A stretch of 64,000 nucleotides of DNA from Halalkalibacterium ligniniphilum (GCF_000334155.1 NZ_ANNK01000111.1:1-64000); one strand, 5' to 3'. Shown: positions 51,094-61,649, counted from the stretch's first letter. The notes: a model not told the origin generated them from the letters alone. Program-made: numbers and translations.

Positions 51094-52224
51094 CTACTCA
51101 GCATACGGTAATACAATCGTCACTTTGGTTCCCTTATTGACTTGGCTTCCAATCATAAAAGTGCCTCCATGATCCTCAATAATTTTTCGGCAAAGAGGAA
51201 TTCCAATTCCCGTTCCTTGCTCTTTCGTAGTAAAAAATGGTTTCCCTAATTGTGTCAACACCTCTTCAGACATCCCTCGACCATTATCTTCAATAAATAT
51301 ATAGTAACCATCCTCATGTTCATAGCACTCAATCCAAAACATACGGTTCGCATCATCATCTTGAAAAGCTTCGATCGAATTTCGTAGTAGGTTTAACATC
51401 ACTTGTTTAATCATCGATTCATTTACATAAACCCCTCGTTCAGAAGAATGTAATTGAATATGAAACGTGACATTGTGTAACAAGCATTCAGATTTAATAA
51501 TTTCAATTAATGACTTCATGATTCGTTCAGGAGATTCAACTTTTCGTTCGATTTTACGCCTAGACACCGATAAAAAATCCTCAATAATCCCATTCATTCG
51601 ATTCAATTCAGATAAGATTGTGTCGTAGTATTTTGGTAATCCTTTTGTAAGTTGAGCTAATTGTAGAAATCCTTTGATGACTGACAATGGATTTCTCAGC
51701 TCATGTGCAACACCAGCTGCGATATGAGAAACGGCTTCCATTTGATGATGAAACGTCATCAAATGTTCTAATTGCTTTTGGATCGATTGGTCAAAATAGA
51801 CGATATATACACTTCCGTCTTTTATTGGGGGAAATGCGCGAATACGAATAAACGTTTCATCATATTCAAATTCCTCTTCAATAAGCTTTCCTTCTACAAG
51901 GGTCCGATTTAGCAACAGTCTCGTCTTTTCCAAAATCGGCCAACGAATCTCTTGTCCCTCAAGTGATTGATATTTCAATAAATCTTCAGGAATCCCTAAC
52001 AATTCAACGAATTCGTCATTCCAATCTTCAATTTTTTTCTGACAATTAATTTTTAAAATGGGAAGTTGAAGACCTTGAAAAAATAAGTCCTCGACCTCGT
52101 TCCGCTGCTTTAACATTGTTCGGTTTGTTCTTTTTGTGGAATCGTTCAATTGAAAGTGAGCATATCCATTATAGCTACCGCTCGTCTCAGGCTTTCGTAG
52201 TTCATTTAAATTTCGTTCAATCAT
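51094..52224 (-). CDS. PAS-type soluble histidine kinase
   Basis: 376 aa, no membrane segments. A PAS-like sensor (about residues 45-145) is followed by a HisKA domain with the phosphoacceptor H174 in GVAHELRNPL. The ATPase domain has LLRNSIEAF (N box), EDNGRGM (G1) and TGIGIPLCRKI (G2). This layout resembles KinE/KinA-type sporulation kinases of Bacillus that feed the Spo0 phosphorelay. No response regulator is adjacent, consistent with an orphan phosphorelay kinase. ATG 52224 follows GGAGG. Confidence 0.85.
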   Translation of the reverse strand: MIERNLNELRKPETSGSYNGYAHFQLNDSTKRTNRTMLKQRNEVEDLFFQGLQLPILKINCQKKIEDWNDEFVELLGIPEDLLKYQSLEGQEIRWPILEKTRLLLNRTLVEGKLIEEEFEYDETFIRIRAFPPIKDGSVYIVYFDQSIQKQLEHLMTFHHQMEAVSHIAAGVAHELRNPLSVIKGFLQLAQLTKGLPKYYDTILSELNRMNGIIEDFLSVSRRKIERKVESPERIMKSLIEIIKSECLLHNVTFHIQLHSSERGVYVNESMIKQVMLNLLRNSIEAFQDDDANRMFWIECYEHEDGYYIFIEDNGRGMSEEVLTQLGKPFFTTKEQGTGIGIPLCRKIIEDHGGTFMIGSQVNKGTKVTIVLPYAE

Positions 52225-52459
52225 AAAAGCCCTCCCACTTATTCATTTCATGCTTCATCCTTGTTGAAAACTCAATCTCCTAGATTTATGTTAATCGTAT
52301 AATTCTTGGTAAAATTTTCTCTTTTTTTAATTATACAAACTTTACTCCATCATGCCTAGCACTTTTCAGTCATTTTTAACTAATGATACAGAATCCCCAT
52401 TTTCACATTTATTCTATCCATTCATATGGTAAAAGAAACGGATACAAAGGAGGAACAGC

Positions 52460-52723
52460 ATGAATCCATTTATGCAACAACTTGTGAATCAAAAAATTAA
52501 TGCTTTGACGGTTATGGATTTGCTTCAACTAGCCAAACAATATCAAATCTCACTTTCTCAGGAACAAGCAAATAAAGTGCTAATTGTCATTCATTCTGAA
52601 AAAATAGATGTAGGAAATAAGGAACAAGTGAATCGACTTATTCAACGACTACAAGTGGAGATTGATCCTCATGTATCAAATGTTATCGCCCAACTATTGA
52701 AGCAATTTGGTCATTATTTGTGA
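52460..52723 (+). CDS. yqfT: YqfT-like protein (DUF2624)
   Basis: 87-aa helical cytosolic protein beginning NPFMQQLVNQKINALTVMDLLQLAKQYQ. Length and position opposite nfo match YqfT. Function unknown. ATG 52460 follows AAAGGAGGAAC. A shared bidirectional terminator separates it from nfo. Confidence 0.8.
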   Translation: MNPFMQQLVNQKINALTVMDLLQLAKQYQISLSQEQANKVLIVIHSEKIDVGNKEQVNRLIQRLQVEIDPHVSNVIAQLLKQFGHYL

Positions 52724-52813
52724 TCGTTTAAGAGGATTGAGCAGCTTAAATCCGCCTCAAAATCTATGTGTTTTTTAACATTAAATTGAATAAAAAGAAA
52801 GCAAAGCAAAAAA

Positions 52814-52865
52814 AGAAGGGTGACTCAATCATGTCGTAAGAAACGACCTTATGAGTCACCCTTTT
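52814..52865. terminator. Bidirectional terminator
   Basis: Perfect 12-bp stem AAGGGTGACTCA / TGAGTCACCCTT with an inner GTCGT/ACGAC pairing, flanked by A and T runs, between yqfT and nfo. Confidence 0.9.
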
Positions 52866-52892
52866 ATAATCATCACACATGAAGCGGTTCAC

Positions 52893-53789
52893 TTATTGCT
52901 CCATGATTTCTGCAAGAACATTCTCTTTAAACTTTCCATCTCTTAACATTGCAATCTCAAATTTATATGGCGGTTTTTTATTCTTTTTATCGTCGCCAAC
53001 AAAAGGCGTCTCAAGGATTTTCGGGATATCCTTTAATTGAGGGTGATGAACGATGGCATGAAGGGCGGTAAAACCAATATGCCCAAACCCAATATTTTCA
53101 TGACGGTCTTTTGCTGCCCCACGTGGATTTTTACTATCGTTAATATGAAGAACTTTGAGTCGATCGATTCCAACAATGCGATCAAACTCGTCAAGAACGC
53201 CATCAAAATCTTCAATAATATTGTATCCAGCGTCGTGAGCATGGCATGTATCAAAACAGACCGATAAACGGTCATTATGGATGACTCCATCAATAATTTT
53301 AGCAAGCTCGTCAAATGTCCGTCCGCATTCAGAACCTTTTCCAGCCATTGTCTCTAACGCAATTTGAACACCCTCATTTTCAGTGAGCACTTCGTTTAAA
53401 CCTTCAATGATCTTTGCAATTCCGGCATCAGCGCCTGCACCAACATGTGCCCCTGGATGGAGGACAATCTGTTTTGCTCCTAGCGCAGCCGTTCGTTCAA
53501 TTTCTGAGCGCAAAAAATTAACGCCAAGCTCAAAGGTTTCAGGCTTTTCTGTGTTCGCAATATTAATAATATAGGGAGCATGAACAATAATATTTTCGAT
53601 TCCATTGGCTTTCATATGTTCAAGGCCCGCTTCAATATTCAGCTCTTCAATCGGTTTTCTTCGTGTGTTTTGTGGGGCCCCTGTATATATCATAAATGTA
53701 TTTGCTCCGTAAGAGACCGCCTCTTCACTTGAGCCTAACAACATTTTTTTTCCATTCATTGAAACGTGTGACCCAATTCTTACAGTCAT
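52893..53789 (-). CDS. nfo: Endonuclease IV (AP endonuclease)
   Basis: Zinc-dependent DNA repair enzyme that cleaves at abasic sites; 298 aa. Metal and active-site segments include [72 protein letters not shown] and ILETP. The start is ATG 53789 after a GGAGAGGAAG stretch; the frame continues to 53825 without added family sequence. It follows cshB, as in B. subtilis. Confidence 0.96.
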   Translation of the reverse strand: MTVRIGSHVSMNGKKMLLGSSEEAVSYGANTFMIYTGAPQNTRRKPIEELNIEAGLEHMKANGIENIIVHAPYIINIANTEKPETFELGVNFLRSEIERTAALGAKQIVLHPGAHVGAGADAGIAKIIEGLNEVLTENEGVQIALETMAGKGSECGRTFDELAKIIDGVIHNDRLSVCFDTCHAHDAGYNIIEDFDGVLDEFDRIVGIDRLKVLHINDSKNPRGAAKDRHENIGFGHIGFTALHAIVHHPQLKDIPKILETPFVGDDKKNKKPPYKFEIAMLRDGKFKENVLAEIMEQ

Positions 53790-53825
53790 TCTTCTTCCTC
53801 TCCTCTTTCTGTGACAATCGTTCAC

Positions 53826-55151
53826 TTATTTACGTCGATTTATTTTTCTTTGACGACGCTCTTCCTGTTCTTTTTTCATACGAGCCTTCTTTTTATATCC
53901 TGGCTTTACCTTTTTCGGTTTTGCAATTGCTTTCCCTGTTGAAGTTGAAGTCGCTGCCGACCCTTTTGCTGGTTTTCGTTTACCTGGAACACCTAAAGGC
54001 GCTTTTTCAAGCTGCTGCCACTCCCCTTTTTTATAGTCAAAATACGTAAAGGAAATGCCGCGCTTGATTAATTTTTGGATAGCTTGTTCATCCGAAGGCT
54101 CAAAAATCGTTAAGGCAATCCCATCCGCACCGGCTCTTGCTGTACGACCGACACGATGAACATAAAAGTCTAAGTCTTTCGGAAGACTATAATTGATAAT
54201 GTGAGAAACCCCTTTTATATCAATGCCCCGTGCAGCTAAGTCTGTGGCAACAAGATACTGGACTTTCAATTCAACAACTTGCTTCATGACCTGTTTTCGT
54301 TGGCGCGGCTGCAGACCACCATGAAGTCTCTCCACATTTAAACCTGCCTCAATCATGGCGCCAGCTACTTCCTCAGCTTGCTCCTTCGTATTTGTAAAAA
54401 CAATCGCCAAAAACGGATTCAAGGCTTTCGCTAGATCTGTCACCAATTGAAGCTTATCTCGATGACGCAAAGGTACAATTCGATGCTCAATTTTTGCGGC
54501 TGTTACATTTTTAGGTTGGACATGAACATGCCTTGGATCATTCATATATTTCTTAAGAAATGGTTGCAAATTCTCAGGAATGGTTGCTGAGAATACCATC
54601 ATCTGCAATTGTTCTGCCATACGTGAAGCAACCTTATCCACATCAGCAATAAAGCCCATATCAAGCATTTGATCCGCTTCATCGACAACAAGCATTTCAG
54701 CCGTATAGACATGAAGAGCTTGCTCCTCGATTAAATCGGCAATTCTTCCAGGAGTCCCTACAACAATATGCGGGGCTTGCTTAAGCTTTTCAATCATCCG
54801 TGCCCGATCGGTTCCGCCAACTAAAAGCCTTGCTTGAATTTGTTCATTTTCAGGGCAATGTGCCAATAAACGTTCTAGCTCTGAATAAATTTGACCTGCA
54901 AGCTCACGAGTAGGCGCTGTTATCACAGCTTGAACCACTTGTTTTTCCACTGCAATCCGATCAACAATTGGCAGTAAAAACGCTAATGTTTTTCCTGTTC
55001 CTGTTTGTGATTGGCCGATCACATCTCGACCATTCCGTATAGCAGGAATCAATCGCTCCTGAATGTCAGTCGGATGCGTTATTCCTTGTTCATCTAAAGC
55101 ATGTAATAAAAATGATTTTATATTAAATCGCTGAAAATTAGCTGATTTCAT
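53826..55151 (-). CDS. cshB: DEAD-box RNA helicase CshB
   Basis: ATP-dependent RNA helicase, 441 aa. The Q-motif region (FNIKSFLLHALDEQGITHPTDIQ) is followed by motif I SQTGTGKT, Ia PTRELAGQ, GG, TPGR, II VDEADQ, III SAT, IV VFTNTK, V ATDLAARGID and VI HRVGRTARAG. The C-terminal 60 residues are basic (K, R and T rich) for RNA binding. Cold-shock and ribosome/RNA remodelling roles are known for the family. Position before nfo matches B. subtilis yqfR/cshB. Confidence 0.93.
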   Translation of the reverse strand: MKSANFQRFNIKSFLLHALDEQGITHPTDIQERLIPAIRNGRDVIGQSQTGTGKTLAFLLPIVDRIAVEKQVVQAVITAPTRELAGQIYSELERLLAHCPENEQIQARLLVGGTDRARMIEKLKQAPHIVVGTPGRIADLIEEQALHVYTAEMLVVDEADQMLDMGFIADVDKVASRMAEQLQMMVFSATIPENLQPFLKKYMNDPRHVHVQPKNVTAAKIEHRIVPLRHRDKLQLVTDLAKALNPFLAIVFTNTKEQAEEVAGAMIEAGLNVERLHGGLQPRQRKQVMKQVVELKVQYLVATDLAARGIDIKGVSHIINYSLPKDLDFYVHRVGRTARAGADGIALTIFEPSDEQAIQKLIKRGISFTYFDYKKGEWQQLEKAPLGVPGKRKPAKGSAATSTSTGKAIAKPKKVKPGYKKKARMKKEQEERRQRKINRRK

Positions 55152-55397
55152 TTTTTCTCCTACTTTCTCCAGTACTTTACGTCACAATAGTTTATTTTAT
55201 CATAATTTATTGAAGGAAAGCGAATGACCATTGAAATATCTCTTTGTTCTTTTCATACTTTAATCAATTGTCTTTTCTCTTGGAAACTTTCGTTGTTATT
55301 TCCCGATATTTCCTAATAACCAAACATCACCTTTTTAAAGGCGCTGCATATATGTAATGATAAAGAGTTTCAACTTAGAGAAAGGATGGGACCTACC

Positions 55398-56195
55398 ATG
55401 CAACCCTTTATGAGAGCTCCTACACCTCCCACTCCCCCCTCGCTTTTTTCAGGAATACCATCACAAAATTTATATATGCAAGCTCCACAAGCGATGAATG
55501 TTGCAAGAGGAGGAATGGCTCCCTTTTTTAGTCAAAGTTCTCAAAATATGACTGGAATGATGGGTGCTCGCAGGACTGGTGGACTTTTATCTCGTTTACT
55601 TGGAGGAAGTCGGCTCGCCCGTGGTTCACAAATGGCACAAGGCTTTAACCCTATTGCATCAGCAACAAATGCAGCAAGTGGATTTGGCACTGTTTCCGCA
55701 CCTCTAGCAAACGTTGCAGCCCCAGCGGCATCACAAGGTGGAATGAGTATGATGTCGGTGCTACAAAACGCACAAAAAGTAATTGGTGTCGCCCAGCAAG
55801 TCACACCAATGGTCCAACAATATGGCCCTTTGATTCGGAACGCACCCACCATTTTATCCATGTTCCGTCGTAATCCAAATGATGAATCGACGGATACGGA
55901 TCCGAAAGATGCTCAAACCAAGACGATTGATGAAACCGATTCAGCAAAGAAAGCGCCTCAGCCAAAAGCAAAAGCCAGCAAATCAACAACACAACAACGG
56001 AAAAAACCAATCTCTCAAAAAAAGACATCACAGTCCCAACAAAAAGTGAGAAGATCAGCTGTTTCTGAAGCTTCGAAACAAACGAGGTCAGAAAAAACAT
56101 CCACTATTAATAAAAGAGTTCCATCCAATAGAATGACACGAGATAATCACAAAAAAGCAAATTCTAGCGTCCCTGGTCCGAAGCTATATGTTTAA
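55398..56195 (+). CDS. yqfQ: YqfQ/VrrA-like protein
   Basis: About 265 aa. A Pro/Gly/Ala/Met-rich N-terminus (FMRAPTPPTPPSLFSG) leads into a glycine-rich segment, then a helical YqfQ core: QNAQKVIGVAQQVTPMVQQYGPLIRNAPTILSMFR. The C-terminal tail of about 90 residues is rich in Lys, Ser and Thr. This matches the Bacillus YqfQ/VrrA family, whose role is unclear. ATG 55398 is preferred over 55386, which abuts the AAAGG box. Located between cshB and ispH as in B. subtilis. Confidence 0.75.
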   Translation: MQPFMRAPTPPTPPSLFSGIPSQNLYMQAPQAMNVARGGMAPFFSQSSQNMTGMMGARRTGGLLSRLLGGSRLARGSQMAQGFNPIASATNAASGFGTVSAPLANVAAPAASQGGMSMMSVLQNAQKVIGVAQQVTPMVQQYGPLIRNAPTILSMFRRNPNDESTDTDPKDAQTKTIDETDSAKKAPQPKAKASKSTTQQRKKPISQKKTSQSQQKVRRSAVSEASKQTRSEKTSTINKRVPSNRMTRDNHKKANSSVPGPKLYV

Positions 56196-56228
56196 GTTTT
56201 GATCAACCCAAAAAATCGAGTAAAATCA

Positions 56229-56258
56229 TTGACAAGCTTTATGGATTGGTAGTAGAAT
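56229..56258 (+). promoter_or_regulatory. SigA promoter of the CarD-like gene
   Basis: TTGACA (56229-56234), 18-base spacer, TAGAAT (56253-56258). About 58 bases before the start codon. Confidence 0.6.
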
Positions 56259-56316
56259 TTTATATTTTGGTTTATTTATGGTACAATAAAACTATAACTT
56301 AGATGGAGGAATGCTG

Positions 56317-56811
56317 ATGTTTAAAATTGGTGATCATGTTGTCTACCCTTACCATGGTGCTGGAACAATCAAAGACATTGAAGAAAAAGATGTCCTTGGT
56401 GAAACCCACTCATACTTCATCCTGCACTTCCCTCTTGTCGATGTAAAAGTCATGCTCCCTGAAAATCGCATTGAGCAATCTGGCTTACGTAAGATCATTG
56501 ATCAGAGCGAGATTGAAAAGCTTGTTGAAGCGTTAAAAAGCGGGCCAGAAATTCCACCTTCTACAAGTCATTTTTCTAGAGAAAGTGAAAACCTGTTGAA
56601 AAGCGGAAGCATTATCGATGCCGCACACTTAATATCGAGCCTCTCAAAAAAGCAAGCTGAGCGCTCCAATGGCCTTCATATCCAAGATCGTAACCATCTC
56701 CAAAAAGCAAAACAAATGCTCGTAAGCGAGCTCATTCTTGTCAATGATATGACCGAAGAGCAAGCATATGAGTTTATTGATACGACCCTTCTTGAAGCAA
56801 AACAAGCGTAG
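56317..56811 (+). CDS. CarD-like transcription regulator
   Basis: 164 aa. The N-terminal CarD/TRCF RNA-polymerase-interacting domain reads FKIGDHVVYPYHGAGTI, then YFILHFPLVDVKVMLPE. A helical C-terminal domain follows (KQAERSNGLHIQDRNHLQKAKQML, then ELILVNDMTEEQA). Proteins of this type bind the RNA polymerase beta subunit and stabilise open complexes. The ATG at 56317 follows GGAGG with suitable spacing; ATG 56311 abuts it. Between yqfQ and ispH, which is an insertion relative to B. subtilis order. Confidence 0.88.
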   Translation: MFKIGDHVVYPYHGAGTIKDIEEKDVLGETHSYFILHFPLVDVKVMLPENRIEQSGLRKIIDQSEIEKLVEALKSGPEIPPSTSHFSRESENLLKSGSIIDAAHLISSLSKKQAERSNGLHIQDRNHLQKAKQMLVSELILVNDMTEEQAYEFIDTTLLEAKQA

Positions 56812-56917
56812 TGATTGTCATATGGACAGTTCTCCTTTATAATATGTGACGAATAAAAAAGAAAGCCACTTTGCCAGAAAAGCATTTTTTTATACGCTTT
56901 TCATTAGGAGGCCTGTC

Positions 56918-57862
56918 ATGAAAGTTGTTAAAATTTCCCCACGCGGCTACTGCTACGGCGTAGTCGATGCGATGGTTCTTGCAAGGCAAGCTGCGCAAAA
57001 CTTGGACTTGCCACGTCCGATCTACATTTTAGGTATGATTGTTCATAATAAGCACGTAACCGATGCGTTTGAAGAAGATGGGATTATTTCTCTTGATGGT
57101 ACGAATCGCTTGGAAATATTAAAACAAGTAGATAAAGGAACCGTCATCTTTACTGCACATGGTGTCTCACCAGATGTTCGGAAACTCGCCAAAGAAAAAG
57201 GACTTACAGTCGTTGATGCCACATGCCCTGACGTTACGAGAACCCACGACCTTATCCGGGAAAAGTCACAAGAGGGCTACGAATTTATTTATGTCGGTAA
57301 AAAAGGACATCCTGAACCTGAAGGAGCGATTGGCGTTGCTCCACATGCCGTTCATCTTGTTGAATCCGTTGAAGATGTTGAGAAGCTCCATATTACGACC
57401 GATAAACTGATTTTAACGAATCAAACGACCATGAGTCAGTGGGATGTTGCCGACATTATGAAGAAAGCAATGGAACGTTATCCAACAGCTGAGGTACACA
57501 ATGAAATTTGTCTCGCAACTCAAGTTCGCCAAGAGGCTGTGGCTGAACAAGCGAAAGATTGCGATCTCGTGATCGTTGTCGGTGACCCTAAGAGCAATAA
57601 TTCAAATCGGCTTGCTCAAGTTTCCGAGCAAATTGCTGGTACGAAAGCTTATCGAATTGGCGACATCTCTGAGCTTTCAAAGGATTGGTTTGAAGGAGTG
57701 GAGACTGTCGGTGTAACCTCTGGAGCCTCAACACCTACCCCAATTACGAAAGAAGTCATTGCTTTTCTCGAACAATACGACCCAAAGGATGACTCTACTT
57801 GGAAGCCTGAACGGAAAATAACGCTTGAAAAGATTTTACCTAAAGTGAAAGCAAAAAAATAA
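56918..57862 (+). CDS. ispH: 4-hydroxy-3-methylbut-2-enyl diphosphate reductase IspH
   Basis: Last enzyme of the MEP pathway, making IPP and DMAPP; 314 aa. Cluster cysteines are C12 in PRGYCYGV, the one in DATCPDV, and the one in NEICLATQ. Also GMIVHNKHV and AHGV with the active-site histidines, and [10 protein letters not shown] at the end. ATG 56918 follows AGGAGG; the longer frame from 56846 is rejected. IspG, the preceding enzyme, is at 37568-38671. Confidence 0.96.
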   Translation: MKVVKISPRGYCYGVVDAMVLARQAAQNLDLPRPIYILGMIVHNKHVTDAFEEDGIISLDGTNRLEILKQVDKGTVIFTAHGVSPDVRKLAKEKGLTVVDATCPDVTRTHDLIREKSQEGYEFIYVGKKGHPEPEGAIGVAPHAVHLVESVEDVEKLHITTDKLILTNQTTMSQWDVADIMKKAMERYPTAEVHNEICLATQVRQEAVAEQAKDCDLVIVVGDPKSNNSNRLAQVSEQIAGTKAYRIGDISELSKDWFEGVETVGVTSGASTPTPITKEVIAFLEQYDPKDDSTWKPERKITLEKILPKVKAKK

Positions 57863-57872
57863 ATGACAATCA

Positions 57873-57900
57873 AGCAGCTGGAAATCCAGCTGCTTTTTCG
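57873..57900. terminator. Terminator between ispH and cydC
   Basis: Perfect 11-bp stem AAGCAGCTGGA / TCCAGCTGCTT with an AA loop and TTT tail. Confidence 0.9.
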
Positions 57901-57954
57901 ATATGAAACCCTTATGAAACCCTTCTGTTTTAATGTTCTTCCCTGTCCTTTCGC

Positions 57955-59670
57955 TTACATAAGCACGCTTTTTTCTACTTGCTTCAACTCATAAAAATAA
58001 CCCTTTTTTTCCATTAGCTCATAAAATGTCCCTGATTCAATAATCGTCCCTTGTTCCATCACAATAATTTGATCCATAGACTCTAAGCCTGTTAGACGAT
58101 GACTAACGAGAATCACTGTATCATCTTTCGCTTGCTGGAAGAGATGAGCGTAAATAAATTGTTCTGTCAAAGCATCAACTGAGGATGTAGGTTCATCCAG
58201 TAGCCATAAATGTGCCCCCTTTAACATCGCCCTGGCTATCGCTAAGCGTTGCTTCTCCCCACCAGATAGATTCGCTCCTTTTTCAAAGACTTGATCAGAT
58301 AAAGAAAACGAATCAAGCTTTACCTTCTTTAAAGCCTCTTTCATTTCTTCTTCTGTTAAATCGTCTTTCGCCAGCTCAAGGTTTTCACGGATCGTACCAA
58401 AGAAAAAATGATTTTCCTGTAAAACAACATTTGTTTTTTTCCAAAGCTCCTCTTGTGCAATTGAATCAACACTCGTATGATTGACCCGAATATCTCCTTG
58501 ATTAGCTCGCTGAATCTTTAATAATAGCTGCAGCAACGTGGATTTTCCAGAGCCGCTAGGTCCGACGATTGCAGTTTTTGAACCAGCCGGCAAACGGATT
58601 GATACGTTGTTCAGCGCCAACCGTGTCTCACTCGGAAATGTAAAGCTTACACCTTTCATTTCAACCTCTAATGCAGTATGCTCAGGCAAATGTAGCGTAG
58701 GTGCCTCTTCTTGTACAGACTCTTCTCGAACAACGGAAAAAAGTCGTGCCGCCGCTCGCCGACTGTCCTCAAGATGACTCGGTAATACAGCCATAGGTGT
58801 CGCATTTTCAAAAACGGTTAAAGAAATCATCACGAGCATTGCAAGGAAAAGACCATCCAGCTGTCCATTTACGACTAAGTAAGCACCCAGTGCAAGCACA
58901 AGCCATGAAATTGCAAGGGTGGCCATCATATTCATCGACTGGTTAAACATCGCCTGAACGCCTTCTCTTTCCTGCTCTTTGATGTAGGCAGCAGAAGATT
59001 GGGTAAGCATTTGTTCCTTTTCTTCAAGCTTCTGATAAATTTTCAAATCTCGAAAGCCATACAGAAACTCTGTCACATCCGTTGATAGCTTCCCTCGTCC
59101 CTCTCTTACTTGACTGTCGATTTTTCGTTGACTTAATGCGAATAATGCAGGAATGATAAACCCTGTAAGAAGCAAGCCTCCAAGCAAAATGAATGCAACA
59201 TAAATCGAATACAAGGACGTAAAAACGATGGTGCTTAAAAAGACGATGACTAAAACGACGGGTGGATAATACACGCGCAAAAAGAAATGCTGTAGACTTT
59301 CCACATCACCAACAATCCGAGAGAGTAGATCACCACTTCGGTATTTTTGAAAAATGTTTGGTGCTAGCGGCTCCAGCTTTTCATAAAACGAAACACGTAA
59401 ATGACTTAATATTGAAAACGTTGCTCGATGAGAAAAGTAACGCTCTCCGTAGCGGCTCAACGCCCTTGCGAAACCAAAAAGCTTCAATAAGGCGATTAGC
59501 ACCGTTAATGCATACAGAGGGGGAGCGAGAGCCGCTTTTGATATTAAGTACCCACTTGAAGCAAAAAGACCAACAGCAGCGATCCCAGCCAAAAACCCAA
59601 AGATAATTGAATAGAAGATATCCTTTTTCTCTGCCATAGTTAGCTTTATAATTTCAGCTAAATCCCTCAT
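57955..59670 (-). CDS. cydC: Thiol exporter ATPase/permease CydC
   Basis: 571-aa half-transporter: six membrane segments (residues about 20-310) then an ATPase domain with GPSGSGKST, LSGGEKQRLAIARAM and LWLLDEPTSSVD. With CydD it exports glutathione/cysteine and is needed to assemble cytochrome bd oxidase. ATG 59670 follows GGGGAGAGAG and is one base after the cydD stop; a longer frame to 59706 is rejected. The oxidase genes cydAB are not in the window. Confidence 0.88.
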   Translation of the reverse strand: MRDLAEIIKLTMAEKKDIFYSIIFGFLAGIAAVGLFASSGYLISKAALAPPLYALTVLIALLKLFGFARALSRYGERYFSHRATFSILSHLRVSFYEKLEPLAPNIFQKYRSGDLLSRIVGDVESLQHFFLRVYYPPVVLVIVFLSTIVFTSLYSIYVAFILLGGLLLTGFIIPALFALSQRKIDSQVREGRGKLSTDVTEFLYGFRDLKIYQKLEEKEQMLTQSSAAYIKEQEREGVQAMFNQSMNMMATLAISWLVLALGAYLVVNGQLDGLFLAMLVMISLTVFENATPMAVLPSHLEDSRRAAARLFSVVREESVQEEAPTLHLPEHTALEVEMKGVSFTFPSETRLALNNVSIRLPAGSKTAIVGPSGSGKSTLLQLLLKIQRANQGDIRVNHTSVDSIAQEELWKKTNVVLQENHFFFGTIRENLELAKDDLTEEEMKEALKKVKLDSFSLSDQVFEKGANLSGGEKQRLAIARAMLKGAHLWLLDEPTSSVDALTEQFIYAHLFQQAKDDTVILVSHRLTGLESMDQIIVMEQGTIIESGTFYELMEKKGYFYELKQVEKSVLM

Positions 59671-59671
59671 T

Positions 59672-61399
59672 TTAACTCTCTCCCCTCTGAACGGATACCA
59701 TGTCACGATATTCTGACACCGTTTTTATCAGCTCGTCATGTGTCCCTTCGGCAATTTGTTCGCCGTTAGCTAGAAAGATAATCGTATCTGCATTTTTAAT
59801 CGTATGAAGGCGGTGGGCAACCGTAATTACCGTTGAAGACTGGGACAATTCATTAATCGAAGCTTGTAAGATTCGTTCTGTGTGAAGATCAAGGCCTGTT
59901 GTCGGCTCATCAAAAAGAATGACTGACGGGTTTTTTAAAAAGGCTCTTGCAATTGCGATCCGTTGCTTTTCTCCACCTGAAAGTCCTCTACCAGCTTCTC
60001 CAATCATCGTGTCATACCCGTTCTCAAGGGCTTGAATCATTGTCGATATGCCTGCCTTTTCCGCAGCCCTTTCTATCTCAGCCCTTGAAGCATCAATCTT
60101 TCCGCCAATAGCAATATTTTCTGCAATGGTTCCTGAAAAAAGATATGGATGCTGGGAAATATAGCTTATTTGCTTAAACCAATCATTTTCTTCATAATCT
60201 GATAACGGTCTTCCATTGACTAAGAGTTCTCCTTCATTTGGGCTGATCAGTCCAGCGAGCAAATGCAAAAGCGTTGACTTCCCTGCACCGCTTCGTCCGA
60301 CAATCGCGATTTGACCGTATGGAGGAATCACTGTCTTAATCTTCCGTAACATAAAGCCATCTTCTCCATAGCGGAAGCCTACATTTTTCAATTCAATGGT
60401 TGGAGGTGTTGAGCCGACCATTAATTTCACCTCTCCCCAATGGACCCCCCGCTCTGTTTCTGCTAATTCTTCTGTCACTTTTTTTGCAGCACCCATACTG
60501 CCTCTCCCTGTATGAAATGCAGTTCCTAAATCCTTCAATGATTGATAAAATTCAGGTGCCAGCACAAGAATAAAGAAGGCAGCAAAAAAGGAAATGCTCT
60601 CAAACAATACAAGTCGCAAACCAATTTCAAGGGCAATCAGCCCAATACTCAACATAGAGATAAACTCCAGCATTAGGGAAGAGATAAACGCAATTTTTAA
60701 TACGTCCATCGTCGTATCGCGAAAGCCAAGACTGCTTTTACGGATCGATTCCTTTTGTTCCTGGGCGCGTCCGAATAGCTTAAGCGTCGTCAATCCCTGT
60801 AAAGTATCAAGAAAGCGTCCTGAAAATGCCTGGAGCTTCTCCATTTGCTCTTCTGATTTCTTCTGGGTCCGAATCCCAATAATCGCCATAAATAGTGGAA
60901 TAAACGGCGCAGTAATAATCATGATCAGTCCTGAATAAATGTGCTGCGTAAAGACAGCAATCAGTATCATCAATGGGACGATGGACGTTTGAATCATTTG
61001 TGGGACGTAGCGACTAAAATAACTATCAATCTCATCTACTGCATCCATCATAATACTCACTTTTTGGCCAGATTGTCCCTTCAAGGCTGCTTGTATCGGA
61101 TTCCTTGAATATTTACTCACAAGTGCCTTTCGAAAATCCCCCTTCACCTTTGCAGCCATTTTAACACCTGTACGCCCGCTCAAATAAGTGAGCCCAACTC
61201 GTCCGAAAAGAACCAACAATAACCCCGCTAAAAACGGAACAATCTCTTGAAACGACTGACCTCTTAAAAACACACGGTCCACAATTGTAACAATAAAATA
61301 AGCTTGTCCAATCACGACTACACCTGTTAATACAGCTAAAATATACAAAAAAAGCTTTGTTGTTTTCTGCGCGTCAGCAATTTTTTTTAGTTCCTTCAT
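59672..61399 (-). CDS. cydD: Thiol exporter ATPase/permease CydD
   Basis: 575-aa half-transporter and partner of CydC: N-terminal six-segment ABC exporter domain and ATPase with GRSGAGKST, LSGGEKQRIAIARAF and VILFDEPTTGLD, plus H-loop AHRLH. Order cydD-cydC with almost no spacing indicates the heterodimer. The start is ATG 61399. The short upstream gap holds part of repeat R3 and the csoR-type terminator. Confidence 0.88.
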   Translation of the reverse strand: MKELKKIADAQKTTKLFLYILAVLTGVVVIGQAYFIVTIVDRVFLRGQSFQEIVPFLAGLLLVLFGRVGLTYLSGRTGVKMAAKVKGDFRKALVSKYSRNPIQAALKGQSGQKVSIMMDAVDEIDSYFSRYVPQMIQTSIVPLMILIAVFTQHIYSGLIMIITAPFIPLFMAIIGIRTQKKSEEQMEKLQAFSGRFLDTLQGLTTLKLFGRAQEQKESIRKSSLGFRDTTMDVLKIAFISSLMLEFISMLSIGLIALEIGLRLVLFESISFFAAFFILVLAPEFYQSLKDLGTAFHTGRGSMGAAKKVTEELAETERGVHWGEVKLMVGSTPPTIELKNVGFRYGEDGFMLRKIKTVIPPYGQIAIVGRSGAGKSTLLHLLAGLISPNEGELLVNGRPLSDYEENDWFKQISYISQHPYLFSGTIAENIAIGGKIDASRAEIERAAEKAGISTMIQALENGYDTMIGEAGRGLSGGEKQRIAIARAFLKNPSVILFDEPTTGLDLHTERILQASINELSQSSTVITVAHRLHTIKNADTIIFLANGEQIAEGTHDELIKTVSEYRDMVSVQRGES

Positions 61400-61612
61400 A
61401 TAATTTTTGCCCCCAATTTTTATGACATGAGGAATTAGTGAAATGTTTCACATAGTTCTTAGCTTTTATTATAATCGAACGAACGTCATCTGGCTCGCGC
61501 TGGGATTGACTGTTTTATGACACTTAAATGAAGAAAAAGAAAACACCACAGCCAGCCGGGACAATTGCCATATTTTTAGGAATCGCTGGCACTCGAGATG
61601 CTGGTACCTTGC

Positions 61613-61629
61613 TCTAGACAGCTTTGAAG
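61613..61629. repeat. Dispersed repeat R3, end fragment D
   Basis: CTAGACAGCTTTGAAG, matching the distal end of copy A at 4292-4307. The proximal AAGCGCAAGCGCC part is absent here. Confidence 0.4.
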
Positions 61630-61649
61630 TGTTATCCTTTCATCTTTTT

